From NCBI GenBank assembly GCA_023205875.1, contig CP060755.1:310001-374000 (forward strand): 64,000 bases of DNA, written 5' to 3'. Each line of letters opens with the position of its first letter. The stretch's first letter is position 1. Under the pieces are notes generated by a model. It had not been told where the DNA came from, did not search any database, and saw only the letters and a program-made list of their open reading frames with translations. Source of the stretch: Chloropicon primus. Taxonomy: Eukaryota; Chlorophyta; Chloropicophyceae; Chloropicales; Chloropicaceae. This document shows positions 28,272 through 39,442 of this stretch, piece by piece. Made by a program: the position numbers and the translations under genes.

Positions 28272-31200
28272 ATGGTTGGGCTTCGGGTGGCCACGAGGGT
28301 GGCCTTCGTCATGGCCCTGACCCTGTTTTTGGCCCATGGTCCGACCTTTGGTGCGTGCAGCTCTTGGTCCTACTTCACGATAATAGGGAAGGACAACTCG
28401 CCCCTCAAAGTGGGATGTCAGGGTCAGGCATATCAAAGCTTACGGCCGTGGGGGAAGGGAGAAAAGATAGTCCAACTGGAAATAAACACGATCTGCAAAC
28501 AGCAAGAATGGCATAACTACTTCCACGACCTTGACAAGGAAACGGTAAGGCTGACTTTGCGACCACGACGGCCGCAGCGGTTTTTTTTTGTGTGTGTGCC
28601 CTTCACCCGTACTCACACCCTCACCCGCGCACGACTCTTCTTTGTTTTCTGAACGACACCAGGTGAAAGACAAGATCGTGCTTGTTCAGTTCTCAGACTG
28701 CCTCGAGACTTGGTTTCAGTACGAGCAGACCTTCTTCCACGTCACTGCGTACTTGTCGCTACAAACCCAAGCCCGTGGAATAATCATTGCAGAGCGCTAT
28801 CGTGGGAAGCTACCAGATAGCGTTGTGATAGAGGAAAAACTTCACGATTTCATGGATCCCGTTTGCATCATAACGGGCGAGTCGTATGAACAGATGATCG
28901 ACGCTTTCAGTACGAGCAAAAGTTTTGACGGCACTTTGGAAGCAGACATGTCCTCTGTCCTTTTTTTTAGTTCTGATACGAGCGACGAGGAGGAAGTGTC
29001 TGCATACGAGTCTTCTATACGCCAAGCGCTCAAGATGTGGGAGGCCATGTCGGGTTCAAATGCCGAGGCATTGCAAACTTTCACGGAGGCCTTTGAGTTT
29101 TACTATCCTCTCAAGCACTACCATAACGGCAGCTTGTTCGAGATGCCCCTGCGAAGAGCGGAAACCTTGGGGCCTCGCACTAGCCCTGAAATATCAGCGG
29201 AGCTCGTTGTGGCAGAGCTGACCGACGCCTGCTTCCAGGACAGTTACTCTGCGTGTTCTAGCTGTTTTCAGGCGAACAGTTCGGAGAGGTTCCAAAACGC
29301 GGAAGCGCTGGATGGAAAGGTTGCTCTTGTTCTTGTAGACGCCCCGTGGCTAGGTGTGCAAGGGTGTTTTCGCAACTATGAAGATTATCCCATCCTGCTG
29401 CAGGAACTAGGAGTGCGTGGGGTGATTCTCACAAGCACAAGCTTCAGCCTGCCACAGGAAGCGTGGCCTATGGTGGATGTGAAAATTCCCGTGTTTTCCA
29501 TACCATACAATTATGGTGTTTACTTGCGGAAAGGTTTTTTTGATGCAAGGCCCACGGACATGCTTGATGATGTCAGCGTTTTTCCTTTCCCCGAAGGAAA
29601 CACTGAGGTTGTCCTTCCAGAATACGGCGAGGAACTGGACTTGCAGAAAGCAATGATGATGAAGCTCCTGAACGAGTATCGCCACCTGCCACTTGGATGC
29701 ATGCCTACGACTGAAATTTGGCATACCAGAGAGAAAGGGTGGGACAATAACCAATGGACAGAAATGGCCAGGGTCGCGTTCGATGTGGGGGATGCTTTCG
29801 GGCATCTTTACTGCCAAGACAGTTCCTTTACAATCTGGGAAACAGCTCCTGAAAATCTTGACGACCAACGTACTCAGGGTGATGCAGGTGGTGTCCAGCC
29901 CCCCATTTTACACTACTCAACGTTTGTCGGCTCATTGGATTCTTTTTATTCGTCAGCTTACACCGGCAATTCCATAGAGAACCAAAGCTGTTTTGATTTT
30001 CCTGAGTCCGTGAGTGTGGGCAACGATGGTGTTGCGAAATGGGTGGGAATGAGGGTACTCCGCATGGAGCCCGCAGATCACTGCGTGCCTACGCCATATC
30101 ATTTGGAAAAACTCTCAAGAAAGATAGCTTTTTGCAGACAAGATTGTGGCACGAAAGGCTTCTTGAAACCACTTGAGAATGCCACGACGTTCGAAGATGT
30201 GGCTCTGTATATGGACGTTTCAGATCACCCGTGCTTGCCCACTGCAACCATGTACCTTGAACTTATTGAGGGACTTATCACAAAGGGTCAGACAAACGTC
30301 CGGGTGTTGCTCATTGCTCATGATTCCAAGATCATGACCTTTGACAACTCCACAAAGCCTAGCTTTCCAATCATCAATTTGGGAAAGAAGGCTATTTTGG
30401 GATTCAGGCAGTTTTTCTCTCAGCCAGACAGCAACAAAAAGGAAGTCTACATATCTCGAAACGCAGTGGAACGGGAATCTATTCCCTTTTTCAACTTGGA
30501 CTACATGAGGAACCTCCTGCTTTCCAATGCGTTGGTTGAAACGACGGCAGAAGGAAACGATCAAAGTCATGCTTACAAGCTCTTGTCAACTCCCTTGCGT
30601 GATTATTATGACACATTCGTAGACAAGTTGTGCAGTACAGGCAAGCTTAAAGCAGCAAGGATCATTCATCCACAGAGTTCTGAAAATTTTAGCGAACTTC
30701 ACGAGGAAACGTACCGTAGAACACCCATCGAGTTAGCCGGAGCAGCGAAGGAGAATGCCCCTGACGCTTTTGTTTCTGGCGAGGTGGTCCTTGTTGAAGC
30801 ACACATCAATTGCTCGATGTTGGATTGTAAAGATTGCCACGAGACGTTCAGTGACTATGATCTTAGGGGGAAGATTGCTTTCTTTCCATTCAGTGCTGCT
30901 GACGAGGGCTTCCTCGAAACTCTTAGTCCTTTTTTCAATGCAATCGATCAAAATGAAACGGTCCGAGAACTTTTGAGGCCACAGGAGGAATTTTTGGAAA
31001 GTTTCACCGAAGGAATGTTTGACGCATACCGTAGCTCTTGTCTCCGCCCTGTGTACAAATTGGTTGAGTTGTTGAAAGCCAGGGGAGCGAAAGCTGTTGT
31101 CTTCGGAAACTTCAAGTACCAGATTTTTGAAACGACTCTCCTCGGGAGTCAACAACAAGTTGGGACAAAAATCCCGGTGTTCAATATCAACAACATGGCA

Positions 31201-31710
31201 AGTGCTGAGTGGTACAGGATTTTGAAGCACACAAACGGGCGTCTCGTCGTGGACATTGGTAGCTGCACCCGCATTTCTGCGTTGACTCTAGGACACGACA
31301 TTCAACAGATCCGAAATCCTCACCCTCACCATACGAGTGAAGCACTTCACAGGACGGAGCGAGTTGGTGGAGCACTGCCTGGACAGGGAATGATTATCGC
31401 AACAAGTGAGGCCGAGGGCAACAAGGAAAAGGGAGGGGAGGACAGCGAGTGGGCTTACAAGCTTGCGCTTTGGTGCGGAGTTGCACTTGTGTGTGTTGCC
31501 GCCTTTGTCGTAGGCATGTTGATTAAGCACTACCGGGGAAGGCTCTCGCTGACCAGGGCAAGGGGGCAGACGGTCGATCTGTCAACGTTGCCAGCGGCCC
31601 AGAGGAATCAGAACACTCAGCAACGTAGTCCTTACGTCATCTACGAGCAAGGCACATACGGGTGGGGACCTTTCAGAGACAGAAGCCGAAGAAGTCGATC
31701 GTACCTATAG
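28272..31710 (+). CDS. Large type I membrane protein with repeated PA-domain-like folds
   Basis: Two exons, 28272-28544 and 28663-31710 (donor GTAAGG, acceptor ACCAG), 1106 aa from the ATG at 28272; ATG 28311 is an alternative. A hydrophobic N-terminal signal (VAFVMALTLFLAHGPTFGA) and a single C-terminal helix (LALWCGVALVCVAAFVVGML, about 1025-1045) with a basic stop-transfer give a lumenal or extracellular body. Three segments look like protease-associated domains: VKDKIVLVQFSDC...ARGIIIAERY; LDGKVALVLVDAP...GVRGVILTSTSF...IPVFSIPYNYG; and LRGKIAFFPFSAA...GAKAVVFGNF...KIPVFNINN. PA domains commonly sort vacuolar cargo or form lids on proteases, but no peptidase domain is seen. Base composition is more AT-rich and arginines are CGN/AGA-rich compared with neighbours. 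Ligand and function are unknown. Confidence 0.7.
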
Positions 31711-31816
31711 TGTAAAATAGAGTAAACTTTTTCATAATGTAGTTTGACAGTTTAAGGTTGACTGCGCCGGGATAGACATCAGCGGTAGTATGGCAAGTGG
31801 AGACAAAACCCGCTTT

Positions 31817-32599
31817 CTAGTCGCACTCCAGGTCCTCGGGATAGATAGGGTGACCCAGCGGGATCATGGACTTCTTGTCCTTATCCCTCGCCATTGCTTT
31901 CCTCATGTCGTACGCATCCTCTTCTGATCCATAATACCCAATGACATGGCGGTAAATGACGTACCCGAACTTCTTGTACATGTTTATGGCAAGCAAGTTC
32001 GATATTCTCACAAAGAGGTCTACAAAATACCCGTCGTGGACCTCCTCTGTCATGTCCTCCAGGTACTGTATAAGCATGGCGGCAAGGCCAAGCCTTCTGT
32101 ACCTTGGAGCCACCGTCACTGCGGAGATATGCCCGTGCCAATTCTCTCCGACTCCCTCCGCTTTTCCCATGATGTATCCCATGCACTCCCTGTTGGGAGA
32201 CTGTGCCCCGAGAAAGTACTCGGGCCATTGCGAAAGGTATTTGAGGTAAAAGCTCAGGTTGTACTGTTTTGCCCAAAGAGCAGAGCATGAAAGAAGAAAC
32301 GCGAGGTGTGAGCAAGGACTGAGCAAGGACCGTGCCGCGAATCGAGCGGGGCGAGTGGTAAGCCACCGAGCAAAGCCAGATCTGTTGCTCCCGGTTCGTC
32401 CAAGAAACGGGCTAAGACACGCGGTTGCCCCAAAGACCACCAGACGACCCTTAGGTGTATCATTCTGTGCACAAAACAACACACCCACCCAGGGCGAAGC
32501 CAGGTTCTAACTCCTACTTACCGTCTCCGTCAGCATATCAAGGTTGACATGGTTGAAGTTGAAGAGGTCATCCGTCACGAAACTCCTCACGGAACACAT
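31817..32599 (-). CDS. NAA20: N-alpha-acetyltransferase 20, catalytic subunit of NatB
   Basis: Two exons, 32522-32599 and 31817-32263 (donor GTAAGT, acceptor AACAG), 174 aa. It aligns along its whole length with animal and plant NAA20: SFVTDDLFNFNHVNLDMLTE, WPEYFLGAQSPNRECMGYIM, GKAEGVGENWHGHISAVTVA, the acetyl-CoA loop YRRLGLAAMLI, VDLFVRISNLLAINMYKKFG, then DEDAYDMRKA-type tail and PLGHPIYPEDLE. NatB acetylates nascent chains that start Met-Asp/Glu/Asn/Gln, on the ribosome, together with NAA25 (not in this window). All active-site landmarks are retained. Confidence is very high. Confidence 0.96.
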
Positions 32600-33091
32600 C
32601 CTGCCCCCCACTTGCTCCCTCCCTCGTCCCTTTGTCACAACAAAGTACAAGTTCCTCCTCCGCTCCTTCGAGGCAAGCGGGAGCGGTCTCCTTCGAAAGA
32701 CAAAATAGAGAGAAAGAGAGAGAGATGCCCCTTCCCCTTCGCCCTACCCTGCGCCGCTCCCTCCTGTCCCAACCTCCCTTCCCTTCCCTTCCTCCCCCTG
32801 TCCTCGCTCCTTTACACTTTGAACCCCGCGAGAGAGAGAGAGGGCAAACGAAACGAAAGCGGAGCGGAGCGGAGAGAGAGAAGACGTGGAGACGGACCTT
32901 GTGGACGAGCTGGTGCGGTGTTGTGCTTGTTTGTTTCTCTTGAAGAGGAGCGTGTTCTTGTCTTTGCGGGAGACGAAGCGTAACGGTGGCGAGCGAGAGT
33001 TTGGCGAGTTTCTGGACAGACTACGCGGGCTTTGGAGTGTGTGGTGTGTGTGGTGTGTGTGTGTGTGTGGTGTGTGTGAAGAGTCTATACT
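32600..33091. other. Divergent promoter region NAA20 / Rab5
   Basis: 492 bases. GA-rich runs near 32702-32725, 32832-32842 and 32868-32882, and a GT microsatellite (about 33038-33078) just before the Rab5 ATG. No other feature seen. Confidence 0.5.
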
Positions 33092-33866
33092 ATGGCGAAC
33101 CAAGGTATTCAGCCTGCGAAGCTCGTCCTTCTTGGGGACATGGGTGCAGGAAAGAGTTCCCTCGTGCTGAGGTTTGTCAAGGGGCAGTTCACGGACTATC
33201 AGGTACGGCGTTTTGTTGCGAAAGTTTCTTCCCTCACCCCCTTCCTTCTTGCCTGCCTCTCGCCCCGTCGAGGTTTTTTCTTAGCGGCTCGCGCCGCAGA
33301 AAGGGCCGCGGCCTCGCGCGAAGGCGTTCGTGACCTGACCACCTCGCTTCTGGTATTGGCTGTTCTCGTTCGTCCGTGCGCAGGAGTCGACCATAGGAGC
33401 GGCCTTCCTTACCAAGACGGTTCCAGAGTTTAAAGTGAAGTTCGAGATATGGGACACCGCGGGGCAAGAGCGGTACCACTCGCTCGCGCCCATGTACTAC
33501 AGGGGAGCCGCTGCTGCGATTATTGTATACGATATCACCTCGACGGACTCGTTCAATCGGGCGAAGAACTGGGTGAGAGAGCTTCAGAGGCAAGGCAACC
33601 CTGAGCTCATAGTGGCGCTGGCTGGCAACAAGGCGGATCTCGCTGGGCAGAGGGCGGTGGAGCCCGGCGAGGCTCAAGGTTACGCGGACGAAAACGGCCT
33701 GTACTTCATCGAGACCAGTGCCAAGACAAGCGTTAACGTTGGGGAGCTCTTCAACGAGATCGCCAAGAGGCTGCCCAAGCCAAAGCAGGTGGCAAAGGAG
33801 CCGGGAAGCGGCAACGTGGTGCTGACAAGAGACGCGCCGCCAAAGAAGAAACAGCAGTGCTGCTGA
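33092..33866 (+). CDS. RAB5: Rab5-family small GTPase
   Basis: Two exons, 33092-33202 and 33384-33866 (donor GTACGG, acceptor GCGCAG), 197 aa. GTPase motifs: P-loop GDMGAGKSS, switch [13 protein letters not shown] (the IGAAF signature is Rab5-specific), [26 protein letters not shown] and ETSAKT. The C-terminus KKKQQCC provides the double-cysteine geranylgeranylation site, so it is a conventional Rab5 and not the N-acylated plant ARA6 type. The P-loop has Met-Gly-Ala-Gly, as in plant RHA1/ARA7 (GDVGAGKSS). It controls early-endosome fusion; a WASH-complex FAM21 homologue elsewhere in the window acts on the same compartment. Confidence 0.95.
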
Positions 33867-34074
33867 GCGGACCTGCTACTTGCATTGTTCCCCCTCGCGC
33901 GCCTTTTCTCTTCGACTTACGGTCTGGCTGTACATCACCAAAAAGATATCATAAAACACTGTGTTTCTGTTTCGGGGAGGGAGAGGACGTAGGGAAGAAT
34001 AACTTTACAATCTTGTTTACTATGACATTCTTACTGCCCAAAGAGTCTTTGCTTTCTTTGTGCCGACACGGCAC

Positions 34075-36939
34075 TCACATCAAGAGGCTCTGAAAGAGCT
34101 GGGACATGGGGGGCAAGTCATGCGAAGGCGTGGCCTGGTACTTCAATAGGAGGCCAGGGACGCCCGCCCCGGCGTCAAGCAAAGCCTTCCCAGTCCCCGA
34201 CGAGCGAGCCTCCTCCGATGGCTGCTCTCCGCCCCCTGGCGTTGTCCCATTCTCAGCGCCCAAAGCCACCTCCCTCAGCTTTTCCTCATCAGGCCTCGTC
34301 ACCTGAGTCACTTGCTGGGCTTTCGTGGCAAAGCTCCGGGAAATAAAGTCGCCCTCCTTGGTGGCGATCACCACCTCGTCCCCAATAGAGAAAAGGTTGG
34401 TCCCGTAGGCGCTCACATGCCACACCCCCTCTGGCCTTGCACTCTTTGGGGAAAAGAACAGGACCTTGGTGCCGTCTTCCGCCTTCTTAGAGCCGGCTTT
34501 GGTGGCAACCGAGACAGCAAACTTGTGCAATGTGCCCGCCGTTCCAAGGGATGTGCAACACACCTGGCAGTTCCCCTCGAACCTGAAGGACCATAGGTGT
34601 TTCAAGGTCAGCAGGTTCCACACCGAGATACCCTTGCAGTTGCCCTTCTTGGAAACCCAGTTTCCCACCACGAAGGCAGGCTTCGCCTCAGAAATGAGAG
34701 CGATGTCTTGGAAGCTCTCCACGAGGAGAGATGGCGGACACTTGAGGACAGCTAGCAGGTCAAGGTTGCTGGTATCCCAGAACCCGATGTTGTCAGCAAA
34801 AGATGCGACAAACACATCGCCAGTCCCACTGAATCTGCAAGAGTTAATGTGTGATGTAGGAACAGATGACTGGCAGGAGCAGACCCAGTCGTTGTCCACT
34901 CGTGCCCAGAGCTTGAACTTCCCGTCCTGGGAGCAAGTTATCGCCAAGCTCCTCTGCTGGTGTCCCAATACGCAAGTCACTTTCTTCTCGTGCGGGTTCA
35001 AGACCGTCTTCTCAACCTCATACTTCTTATGTGGAGTGCGGGACCAAAACTTCAACCAAATGTTCATCCCCTCTGTTTGCTGCTCCACGGTGCACAGGTG
35101 CTGCTCCTCGGCACAGTAAGACAGGAGAGTCCCTCCATCTCCGCCTTTGCCTCTGCTCTTAAAGGTCGCGAAAGATTTTCCTTTGCTCTTCGAGTGGGGT
35201 GTCTGATCTTCGTTGTAACTGACGCTGAGCTTACTGATCTGGCAGTCATGGTCCAAGTCGTATTTCTGGAGGAGGCCCCTGTTAGACTTGAAGAGAGAGA
35301 CCTCTGCATGGCCGTCCTGATTCCTTCTGAGCGACACAACCTTGTTGTAGGGCACTTGGAGACCCGCAACTGTGCACACTCTGGATTTTGTGACGACGTT
35401 CACCACTACGATCGAGTTGTCTGCACAGCCCACAGCAAGGTAGGATTCCATTCCTACCTCTTCCCTCTGCGAGTGGCAAACCTTCATCGAGAGCAGGGGG
35501 GCGGGGAACCTGGGAAGGTACGACCTCTTCCCCTGTGGAAGTTCCCAGATCACCAAGGTACACTCAGAACCTCCAGAATAGAGGTAGTGCACATCAGGGG
35601 CAAGGCCGGTCTCGTCCTTTACTCCCCACTCCAAGGCCAGAACCGAGCTCGAGTGCCAGTGGAATGTTGCAGGCAAAACAGCGGGCTGGTTTCCCCTTTG
35701 CTGCTTGTCCATCTTCCAAAGCGGGCTCACTTCATGGAGGTTGTAGACCAGAACTTGGCCTACCATGTCCCCGACAGCAAGCATGTCTTCTCCAGAACTA
35801 ATGGCCAGGCTTGTCACACTCTTTGTGTGGTAGAGGGGAATTTCTTCCTCGGGTTTTCTTGACGGCTTCCACAGGAAAACGGTGTTCTGATCCGCTGCGG
35901 CGACGAGGCCTCCCGTGTAAGAGGCCTTGAACGCCTGTGGTTGCCCACTCTGCATTTTCCTGGCGGCACCCTTCGACAGAACCAGGGACTTGCTCTTCCT
36001 GCGCCCGCCAGGAGCTCCGCCGCTCAACCGAAGCATGTCCTTGAATTGAAGCGGGAAGGATCTCACCGACGACATCTTGTTGCCAGTCTTGTTGCTTTCC
36101 GTCTGCATGCAGAGCCAGCCAATGGTGTACGGCAAGTCATCCTTCCTGCCGACCCCAAGCGCGAGGCCCAGGGGAACGGGATTCGAGCCGGGCTGCACCT
36201 CCACGAGGTTTTCTATCCTCAGCTTGGCCAAGGGGATAGTTCTGGCCACATCCCACACCACGATGGTCATGCACTTGGCGCAAGTCATGGCCTGGAGCCT
36301 GTTCACGGCAGCTGGCACCGCCACGAGCGAGACGATGGTTCCCTCGTGCGCCCTGCTCTTGTCCCCTGGACCGCACTTTCCTTCCGGAAGCTTGTACACG
36401 CGGAGCACCGGCCCCGACGTCGTCACGAGGTACGACCCCAGACCCTCGTAGGACACAACAATGGGCTCAACCTTTGGCAACGCGGGCAGGGAAGAAGACG
36501 AAGTGGTAGGCTCCTTCGCGGTCCTCCTTTCATTCCTGTCCCCCAAAATCGGCTCCTTCCCCGGCCTCTGCCGCCCTTTCACCTTCTCCCCCTCGCTCAG
36601 GTTCCACGTACCTCCGGCGACACCAACTGCGTCTTTGCCCATGCGTCTCCACGAGTCTGATCCATCTTTCCCGCTCTCCTCGACGTCCACTCTGGAGCGT
36701 GGCGAGGTTGGTTCCGAGGTTGCATTGCCATCTTTCTTGAACGAACCGCTTCGGCGCTTCTTGTTCCTCCTGCTTCTCGTCCGACCCCCTACTGCATTCC
36801 CCGTGGCTGCAGGCTTCTCCGCAGGTCCACCCTTTCCTCGTTCTCCCACCTCTTCCATCACCACATCCCCTTCCTTCTCCTCCTCCCCCTTCCCCTTCAC
36901 CCCTCCTCCACCTTTTCCCCTTCCTGACCTCCTCGCCAT
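34075..36939 (-). CDS. WD40 protein WDR75/Utp17, t-UTP complex of the small-subunit processome
   Basis: 954 aa in one exon from the ATG at 36939; the frame is open further upstream without a better ATG. A Lys/Arg-rich nucleolar-type N-terminus (1-130) precedes two WD40 blocks. Family hallmarks: VLRVYKLPEGKCGPGDKSRA, MTIVVWDVARTIPLAKL, TFHWHSSSVLALEWG and the strongest, LYSGGSECTLVIWELPQGKR followed by SYLPRFPAPLLSMK, which matches LLSGGRESVLVEW...EFLPRLGATI of animal WDR75. The complex is needed for rDNA transcription and 18S rRNA processing. The C-terminus is low-complexity. Head-to-head with the DCN1-like gene. Confidence 0.83.
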   Translation of the reverse strand: MARRSGRGKGGGGVKGKGEEEKEGDVVMEEVGERGKGGPAEKPAATGNAVGGRTRSRRNKKRRSGSFKKDGNATSEPTSPRSRVDVEESGKDGSDSWRRMGKDAVGVAGGTWNLSEGEKVKGRQRPGKEPILGDRNERRTAKEPTTSSSSLPALPKVEPIVVSYEGLGSYLVTTSGPVLRVYKLPEGKCGPGDKSRAHEGTIVSLVAVPAAVNRLQAMTCAKCMTIVVWDVARTIPLAKLRIENLVEVQPGSNPVPLGLALGVGRKDDLPYTIGWLCMQTESNKTGNKMSSVRSFPLQFKDMLRLSGGAPGGRRKSKSLVLSKGAARKMQSGQPQAFKASYTGGLVAAADQNTVFLWKPSRKPEEEIPLYHTKSVTSLAISSGEDMLAVGDMVGQVLVYNLHEVSPLWKMDKQQRGNQPAVLPATFHWHSSSVLALEWGVKDETGLAPDVHYLYSGGSECTLVIWELPQGKRSYLPRFPAPLLSMKVCHSQREEVGMESYLAVGCADNSIVVVNVVTKSRVCTVAGLQVPYNKVVSLRRNQDGHAEVSLFKSNRGLLQKYDLDHDCQISKLSVSYNEDQTPHSKSKGKSFATFKSRGKGGDGGTLLSYCAEEQHLCTVEQQTEGMNIWLKFWSRTPHKKYEVEKTVLNPHEKKVTCVLGHQQRSLAITCSQDGKFKLWARVDNDWVCSCQSSVPTSHINSCRFSGTGDVFVASFADNIGFWDTSNLDLLAVLKCPPSLLVESFQDIALISEAKPAFVVGNWVSKKGNCKGISVWNLLTLKHLWSFRFEGNCQVCCTSLGTAGTLHKFAVSVATKAGSKKAEDGTKVLFFSPKSARPEGVWHVSAYGTNLFSIGDEVVIATKEGDFISRSFATKAQQVTQVTRPDEEKLREVALGAENGTTPGGGEQPSEEARSSGTGKALLDAGAGVPGLLLKYQATPSHDLPPMSQLFQSLLM

Positions 36940-37486
36940 TTCCTCTTCCTCTCTGTCTGTCTCTGTTCCAACCCACTTTCCTTTTCCTCCTGGGCTTGTG
37001 CAACCCACTCGGACGACCGGCGGCACTTCTTTCCCCTCGCAGCAGCGCCGTCAGATACCACCAGGGGGTAGGTATTCCACAAAGCAAGCAAGGACACCTT
37101 CCCTCCTCTGTCAAGGCACACACTCCCTTCGTTCTCTTGTTCCCGTTCGCGCACCTCCTGGGTCCCTCTCCTCTCCTCTCTTCTCCTGGGATCGCCGCCG
37201 ATCTCTCTCTCTTTCCAGCAGCCAAGCAGCAGCCTTTGTCAAAACGCATGGGGACGAGCCAGGGGATCATCGATCGAGGGAGAACAAGAACGAGGAACCG
37301 AGGTGAGCGCGCGAACGAGGGAGAGGGAGAGGTTGTGTTTGTGGTTGTCGTCCGGAAGGCGAGGTCCTGTGGAGTGGAGGGGACGAGGCATCGCTGGAGG
37401 GAAGGAGGAAGAGGACCAGACGCAACTGCAAGCTGTTCACGCCACTTGTCAGGAGGAAGGAGCTAACGGAAGGAGACAAACCAACT
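36940..37486. other. Divergent promoter / 5'-UTR region WDR75 / DCN1
   Basis: 547 bases between divergent genes. Includes the presumed DCN1 5' UTR, which must extend to the ATG at 37487. No other ORF with plausible coding character. Confidence 0.5.
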
Positions 37487-37880
37487 ATGGTGAGTTTGAG
37501 TGGCGGGTCTCTTTAAGTGTTAAGGGAAAGGTTTTCATCGAGGACGTCAAGCGTGGCAGTCGTGAACGGAGTGGGAACTCCTCTCTCTGCCCCAAACTCT
37601 CTCTGTCTTGCTTTGTCTGCCTCTCGATCTTGCACGCACGCTCGCTGTGTGCTTACACCTCTGTTTTTTGTACTGATCAAATCCTTCTGTTTTTTTGTCT
37701 TTCTACGCTTCCACGTTGCTTGATCGAGCAGAACCGCCTGAATAAGGGTCAGAGGGAGAAAGTGAGGCACTTTCAAGCCATAACCGATTGCAAGTGAGTT
37801 CAAAGAGTGGCTGGTTTGAGAGGGAACGCCCAATCACTGACGACTTGTCCTTCCACCTTCCTTTTTCCTCCTCGATCACC

Positions 37881-37912
<32 letters not shown>

Positions 37913-38787
37913 GCGTGAACACAGTGAGAGCTTCGCAGCCCAGATTCTGCGCTCGAATAACTGGAACCTGGAGGCGGCGATCGAGTATGTGTTTGCGGAA
38001 GGGGTGGAGATTAGCTCCATAAAGCCATCAGTGTTAGAGAAGATATACAAGGTGTACAAGGACAAGGATGAGGACCTAATCATGGCGGAAGGCATTGGTC
38101 AGTTTTGCGAAGACCTGGGAGTTGACCCAAGCGATCCAATAACGCTTGTGATATCGAGGTGCGTGAAGATCATGACGGAGTAGTTGCGGGAAACGCCGAC
38201 CGGAGGAAACGGGGGTCTGACTCATCGTTCCGTGTTTCTTTGCCCGTTGCTTCGTAGATACATGGGGGCAGATGTGATGGGGGAGTTCACGAAAGAAGAG
38301 TTCTTCAGGGGCTTTCAAAGGCTGAATTGTGACTCGGTGAAGGCTTTGAAGAAGAAGCTTCCTGCTCTCAGAAAGGAGTTGAAAGACAGCCATAAGTTCA
38401 AGGACACGTACGAATATGCGTTTAGCTTCTCAAGGGAGAAAGGGCAGAAGTCTCTGGTGCTAGACACGGCGATTGGAATGTGGAAGTTGCTGTTTGGAAT
38501 CTACAGTTGGCCCCTCTGTGACCAGTGGTGTGAATTCGTGGAGGTCAACCACAAAAAGGTGAGGCAACTTTTCCCTTCCTGCTGCTCTTGTTGGCTCGTC
38601 CGCAAGCGATTCCTAACCCCTGCTTTCCGTCTCCCTCAAGGCAATCACGAAGGACACTTGGTTCCAGCTCTTACCATTCGCAAAGCAGTTTCCGGCGGAC
38701 CTCTCGGGCTACGACGAGAACGGCGCTTGGCCTTACCTGATCGACGAGTTTGTGGAGTGGCATGAAGAGAAAAACATGAAAGAGTAG
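37487..38787 (+). CDS. DCN1-like (DCUN1D) cullin neddylation factor
   Basis: Five exons: 37487-37489 (the ATG only), 37732-37793, 37925-38158, 38258-38558 and 38641-38787, all GT-AG, in phase, 248 aa. DCN1 proteins stimulate transfer of NEDD8 from Ubc12 to cullins. The UBA-like start NRLNKGQREKVRHFQAITDC matches MNKLKSSQKDKVRQFMIFTQ of human DCUN1D1; ESFAAQILRSNNWNLEAAIE completes the UBA domain. The potentiating-neddylation domain includes MGEFTKEEFFRGFQRLNCDS, LDTAIGMWKLLF and the final DENGAWPYLIDEFVEW. The start codon abuts the donor GTGAGT so exactly that the first coding exon is 3 nt. The methionine is well supported because it directly precedes the conserved Asn-Arg-Leu. Confidence 0.92.
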
Positions 38788-38857
38788 CGTTTTGTTTACA
38801 AGGTGGAGGGTTACGTAATTATGTGCGAGGTTTGCACAATTGCATGTAAAATCAATC

Positions 38858-39442
38858 TCAGTAATAATAGGCAGCAAAGGCAACCGCTACACAGAATATC
38901 GTTTCCTGCAACAGGGGTCAAGAAACAACGAAAAGAACAAACATTTCAAGTCAGTCTCTGCCCCGATTCGAGAATTCTTCGAACACGAAAGCTGTCGGCG
39001 AGCTCCTCCTTACGTTTTGGAAAGTCTTCTGAACGTAGTGATCCCTTTTGTGGTCCCAGAAACACCTTGCACTCATGGAGACGCCCTCGCCCCTTTGCTC
39101 TCCGATCATGACCTGAACCACATACTTGTATCTGTCCATGTCTTGCAGCTTCAGACTTTGCTTGATCTCATCCGCTATCTCCCGTGTCCACTGACTTGTG
39201 TTGTCCGGATGGTACGTGGCGCCCGTCAACTTCTCTCGAAGGACTTCTTCCATGATGTTTTTCACCTTGGTCTGGCGAAAGTTACTTATGGTTCTGTGGG
39301 GGAGAGTGACACGCAAACAGACGCGAAAAAGGAAAGGACTTGGTTAGGACAACACACGCAACGCACGCGAGCCTTCCATCTTTTCTTGTTCATGCTCCGC
39401 AAGGCACGCGGGGACTCACCTGTTTGGCTCTGAAACCTCCAT
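38858..39442 (-). CDS. Tctex-type dynein light chain, DYNLT2B (TCTEX1D2) group
   Basis: Three exons: 39420-39442, 39014-39293 and 38858-38905 (donors GTGAGT and GTAAGG; acceptors CCACAG and TTGCAG), 116 aa. Without the last exon the ORF runs into nonsense; with it the protein ends ETIFCVAVAFAAYYY, the canonical final beta strand (LFCVAAVFGCFYY in animals). The central run RYKYVVQVMIGEQRGEGVSM and ARCFWD is nearly diagnostic of the TCTEX1D2 branch, a light chain of dynein-2, the retrograde intraflagellar-transport motor. Presence suggests a flagellated stage or a retained dynein-2. Confidence 0.9.

Noticed and set aside
31817-32488. Longer NAA20 with an extra N-terminal Arg/Ser-rich region
   Set aside because: The extra residues are intron read-through; the conserved N-terminus is in a separate exon at 32522-32599.
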